Positions 61,938 through 64,000 of a stretch of DNA of 64,000 nucleotides are shown piece by piece. The translations under genes were made by a program, and so were the position numbers. The first letter of the stretch is position 1. Every line of letters begins with the position of its first letter. A model generated the notes under the pieces. The model was not told where the DNA came from and searched no databases. It worked only from the letters and a program-made list of their open reading frames with translations. The DNA comes from Bacteroides sp. M10 (GTDB lineage Bacteria; Bacteroidota; Bacteroidia; Bacteroidales; Bacteroidaceae), in contig NZ_CP060488.1 of the NCBI RefSeq assembly GCF_014334015.1, positions 4,546,501 to 4,610,500 of the forward strand, written 5' to 3'.

Positions 61938-63932
61938 ATGACTGCTCAAAGTAACATAACTCCTGAAAGCATTGTGAGTGATCTCCGTTACCTGCAACTG
62001 CTTTCCCGAAGTTTTCCTACCATTGCCGATGCCAGTACGGAAATAATCAACTTAGAGGCTATCTTAAATCTACCTAAAGGGACAGAACATTTCCTGACTG
62101 ATATTCATGGAGAATATGAAGCTTTTCAGCATGTACTGAAAAATGCTTCCGGTGCGGTAAAACGTAAAGTAAATGAAATATTCGGCAACACTCTTCGTGA
62201 AGCTGAAAAGAAAGAAATCTGTACTTTGATTTACTATCCCGAAGAGAAACTCCAATTGGTGAAGGCCCGTGAAAAGGATCTGGACGATTGGTATCTGATT
62301 ACGCTGAACCAACTGGTGAAAGTCTGTCAGAATGTGTCTTCCAAATATACCCGTTCGAAGGTTCGTAAATCACTACCTGCCGAATTCTCTTATATCATTC
62401 AGGAGTTATTGCACGAATCGTCTATCGAACCGAATAAGCATGCTTATATTAATGTAATTATCAGCACAATAATCACTACGAAGCGTGCCGACGATTTCAT
62501 TATCGCTATGTGTAATCTGATTCAGCGCTTGACTATTGATTCTCTTCATATCGTAGGTGATATTTACGACCGTGGTCCCGGTGCACATATCATTATGGAT
62601 ACATTGTGTAATTACCACAACTTCGATATTCAATGGGGAAATCATGATATTCTTTGGATGGGAGCAGCTTCTGGTAATGATAGTTGTATCGCTAACGTGA
62701 TACGTATGTCCATGCGCTATGGTAATCTGGGTACACTTGAAGACGGATACGGAATCAATTTGCTTCCACTGGCTACTTTTGCAATGGATACGTATGCCGA
62801 TGATCCTTGCACAATCTTCATGCCGAAAATGAACTTTGCCGATGCTCATTATAATGAGAAGACTTTGCGTTTGATTACTCAAATGCATAAAGCCATTACC
62901 ATTATCCAGTTTAAGCTGGAAGCTGAAATCATCGACCGCCGTCCGGAATTCGGAATGGCTAATCGTAAACTTCTGGAGAAGATTGATTTTGAACGCGGCG
63001 TCTTTGTATATGAAGGAAAAGAATATGCTTTGCGTGATACCAACTTCCCGACTGTAGACCCGGCAGATCCTTACCGATTGACTGAAGAAGAACGTGAATT
63101 GGTAGAAAAGATTCATTATTCATTTATGAATAGTGAGAAATTGAAGAAGCACATGCGTTGTCTGTTTACCTATGGCGGCATGTATCTGGTCTCAAACTCG
63201 AATCTTCTTTATCATGCTTCTGTTCCTCTGAATGAGGATGGCAGCTTTAAACATGTCAAAATACGTGGTAAGGAATACTGGGGACATAAATTGCTGGATA
63301 AAGCCGATCAATTGATCCGTACCGCTTATTTCGATGAAGAAGGAGAGGAGGATAAGGAATTTGCTATGGATTATATCTGGTATATGTGGTGTGGTCCGGA
63401 AGCTCCTTTGTTCGATAAAGATAAGATGGCGACTTTTGAGCGCTATTTTGTAGAAGATAAAGAGTTACATAAAGAAAAGAAAGGCTATTATTACACATTG
63501 CGTAACCGGGAAGATATTTGTGACCAGATTTTGACAGAGTTTGGAGCTTCAGGGCCTCATTCGCATATTATCAACGGTCATGTGCCTGTGAAGACGATTC
63601 AGGGAGAACAACCTATGAAAGCCAATGGCAAGCTTTTTGTGATTGATGGTGGTTTTTCAAAAGCTTATCAGCCGGAAACGGGAATTGCGGGATATACGCT
63701 TGTTTATCATTCTCATGGTATGCAACTCGTACAGCACGAACCGTTCCAATCCCGTCAGAAAGCCATTGAAGAGGGGCTTGATATCAAATCGACCAACTTC
63801 GTTCTCGAATTTAATTCGCAACGAATGATGGTGAAAGATACCGATAAGGGAAAAGAACTGGTGACTCAAATACAGGATTTGAAGAAATTGCTTGTTGCTT
63901 ATCGTACTGGTCTGATAAAGGAAAAGATATAA
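61938..63932 (+). CDS. fbp: Fructose-1,6-bisphosphatase class III
   Basis: 664 residues, the size of class III (Firmicutes-type) FBPases, which are unrelated to class I. Metallophosphoesterase-like motifs: TDIHGEYEAF, VGDIYDRGPGAHIIMD, WGNHDILWMGA and INGHVPVKTIQGE, the metal ligands of the fold. It catalyses the irreversible gluconeogenic step fructose-1,6-bisphosphate to fructose-6-phosphate in the cytoplasm. The C-terminus ends in YRTGLIKEKI. Class III enzymes are common in Bacteroides. Last gene of the window. Confidence 0.97.
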   Translation: MTAQSNITPESIVSDLRYLQLLSRSFPTIADASTEIINLEAILNLPKGTEHFLTDIHGEYEAFQHVLKNASGAVKRKVNEIFGNTLREAEKKEICTLIYYPEEKLQLVKAREKDLDDWYLITLNQLVKVCQNVSSKYTRSKVRKSLPAEFSYIIQELLHESSIEPNKHAYINVIISTIITTKRADDFIIAMCNLIQRLTIDSLHIVGDIYDRGPGAHIIMDTLCNYHNFDIQWGNHDILWMGAASGNDSCIANVIRMSMRYGNLGTLEDGYGINLLPLATFAMDTYADDPCTIFMPKMNFADAHYNEKTLRLITQMHKAITIIQFKLEAEIIDRRPEFGMANRKLLEKIDFERGVFVYEGKEYALRDTNFPTVDPADPYRLTEEERELVEKIHYSFMNSEKLKKHMRCLFTYGGMYLVSNSNLLYHASVPLNEDGSFKHVKIRGKEYWGHKLLDKADQLIRTAYFDEEGEEDKEFAMDYIWYMWCGPEAPLFDKDKMATFERYFVEDKELHKEKKGYYYTLRNREDICDQILTEFGASGPHSHIINGHVPVKTIQGEQPMKANGKLFVIDGGFSKAYQPETGIAGYTLVYHSHGMQLVQHEPFQSRQKAIEEGLDIKSTNFVLEFNSQRMMVKDTDKGKELVTQIQDLKKLLVAYRTGLIKEKI

Positions 63933-64000
63933 ATACTATCTCTTTGCAATATAAAATTCAATAATTTTTAGTGTTTTGAGTGATTCGTTCCACCTGGGTG

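Overview
The window looks like chromosomal DNA of a gut Bacteroides, probably close to B. thetaiotaomicron, B. ovatus or B. caccae. The evidence is SusC/SusD pairs, lipoproteins with Bacteroides-type lipoboxes, many -7 boxes of the form TAnnTTTG (two with a TTTG element exactly 19 bp upstream), class III fructose bisphosphatase, DUF4248 and 'smalltalk' cassette genes, and BspA-like and Rhs-type surface proteins. The species call is inference; no rRNA is present.

Layout. 1-2465 (minus): end of a sialic-acid/amino-sugar operon: a lipoprotein running off the left edge, an N-acylglucosamine 2-epimerase, and an MFS sugar porter that keeps only its C-terminal third. 2546-15935 (plus): a host-glycan utilisation locus with sialidase (GH33), beta-mannosidase (GH2), two GH20 beta-hexosaminidases, SusC and SusD. 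This suits stepwise removal of sialic acid, HexNAc and mannose from N-glycans or mucin. 16030-22286: housekeeping genes: a solitary HicB-like protein, an AlkC-like repair protein, grpE-dnaJ, an ABC-F ATPase with a degenerate second ATPase domain, and a YdeI-like protein. 22454-27655: a Bacteroides accessory cassette (VapE/primase-like protein, DUF4248, HU-like protein, amidase, 33-aa smalltalk protein). Its non-coding core holds a nested palindrome and an array of about seven repeats phased at 21-22 bp.

27761-41222: an Rhs/YD polymorphic-toxin locus with two large secreted YD proteins. They are followed by six paralogous four-helix membrane proteins and by at least three truncated toxin tails, each next to a putative immunity gene. 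A decayed Rhs-core fragment and copies of the 3' end of the flanking leucine-rich-repeat gene show that the array grew by recombination. This is the most interesting part of the window.

41325-51684: BspA-like protein, CPBP protease, Tex, a periplasmic-sensor histidine kinase overlapping a 5'-nucleotidase, an AraC regulator, and a Crp/Fnr regulator whose divergent promoter region carries an FNR-type palindrome. 51713-55553: a cryptic 3.8-kb element bounded by a 35-bp direct repeat of the 3' end of tRNA-Glu; it has no recognisable integrase. 55519-55743: tRNA-Glu(CUC) and tRNA-Ser(GCU). 56172-59148: a RavA/ViaA-like AAA+ and VWA pair. 59362-63932: a small lipoprotein, an AspT/YidE-type transporter and class III fructose-1,6-bisphosphatase.

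Start codons were moved downstream wherever a signal peptide, lipobox, Shine-Dalgarno or -7 box contradicted the longest reading frame.
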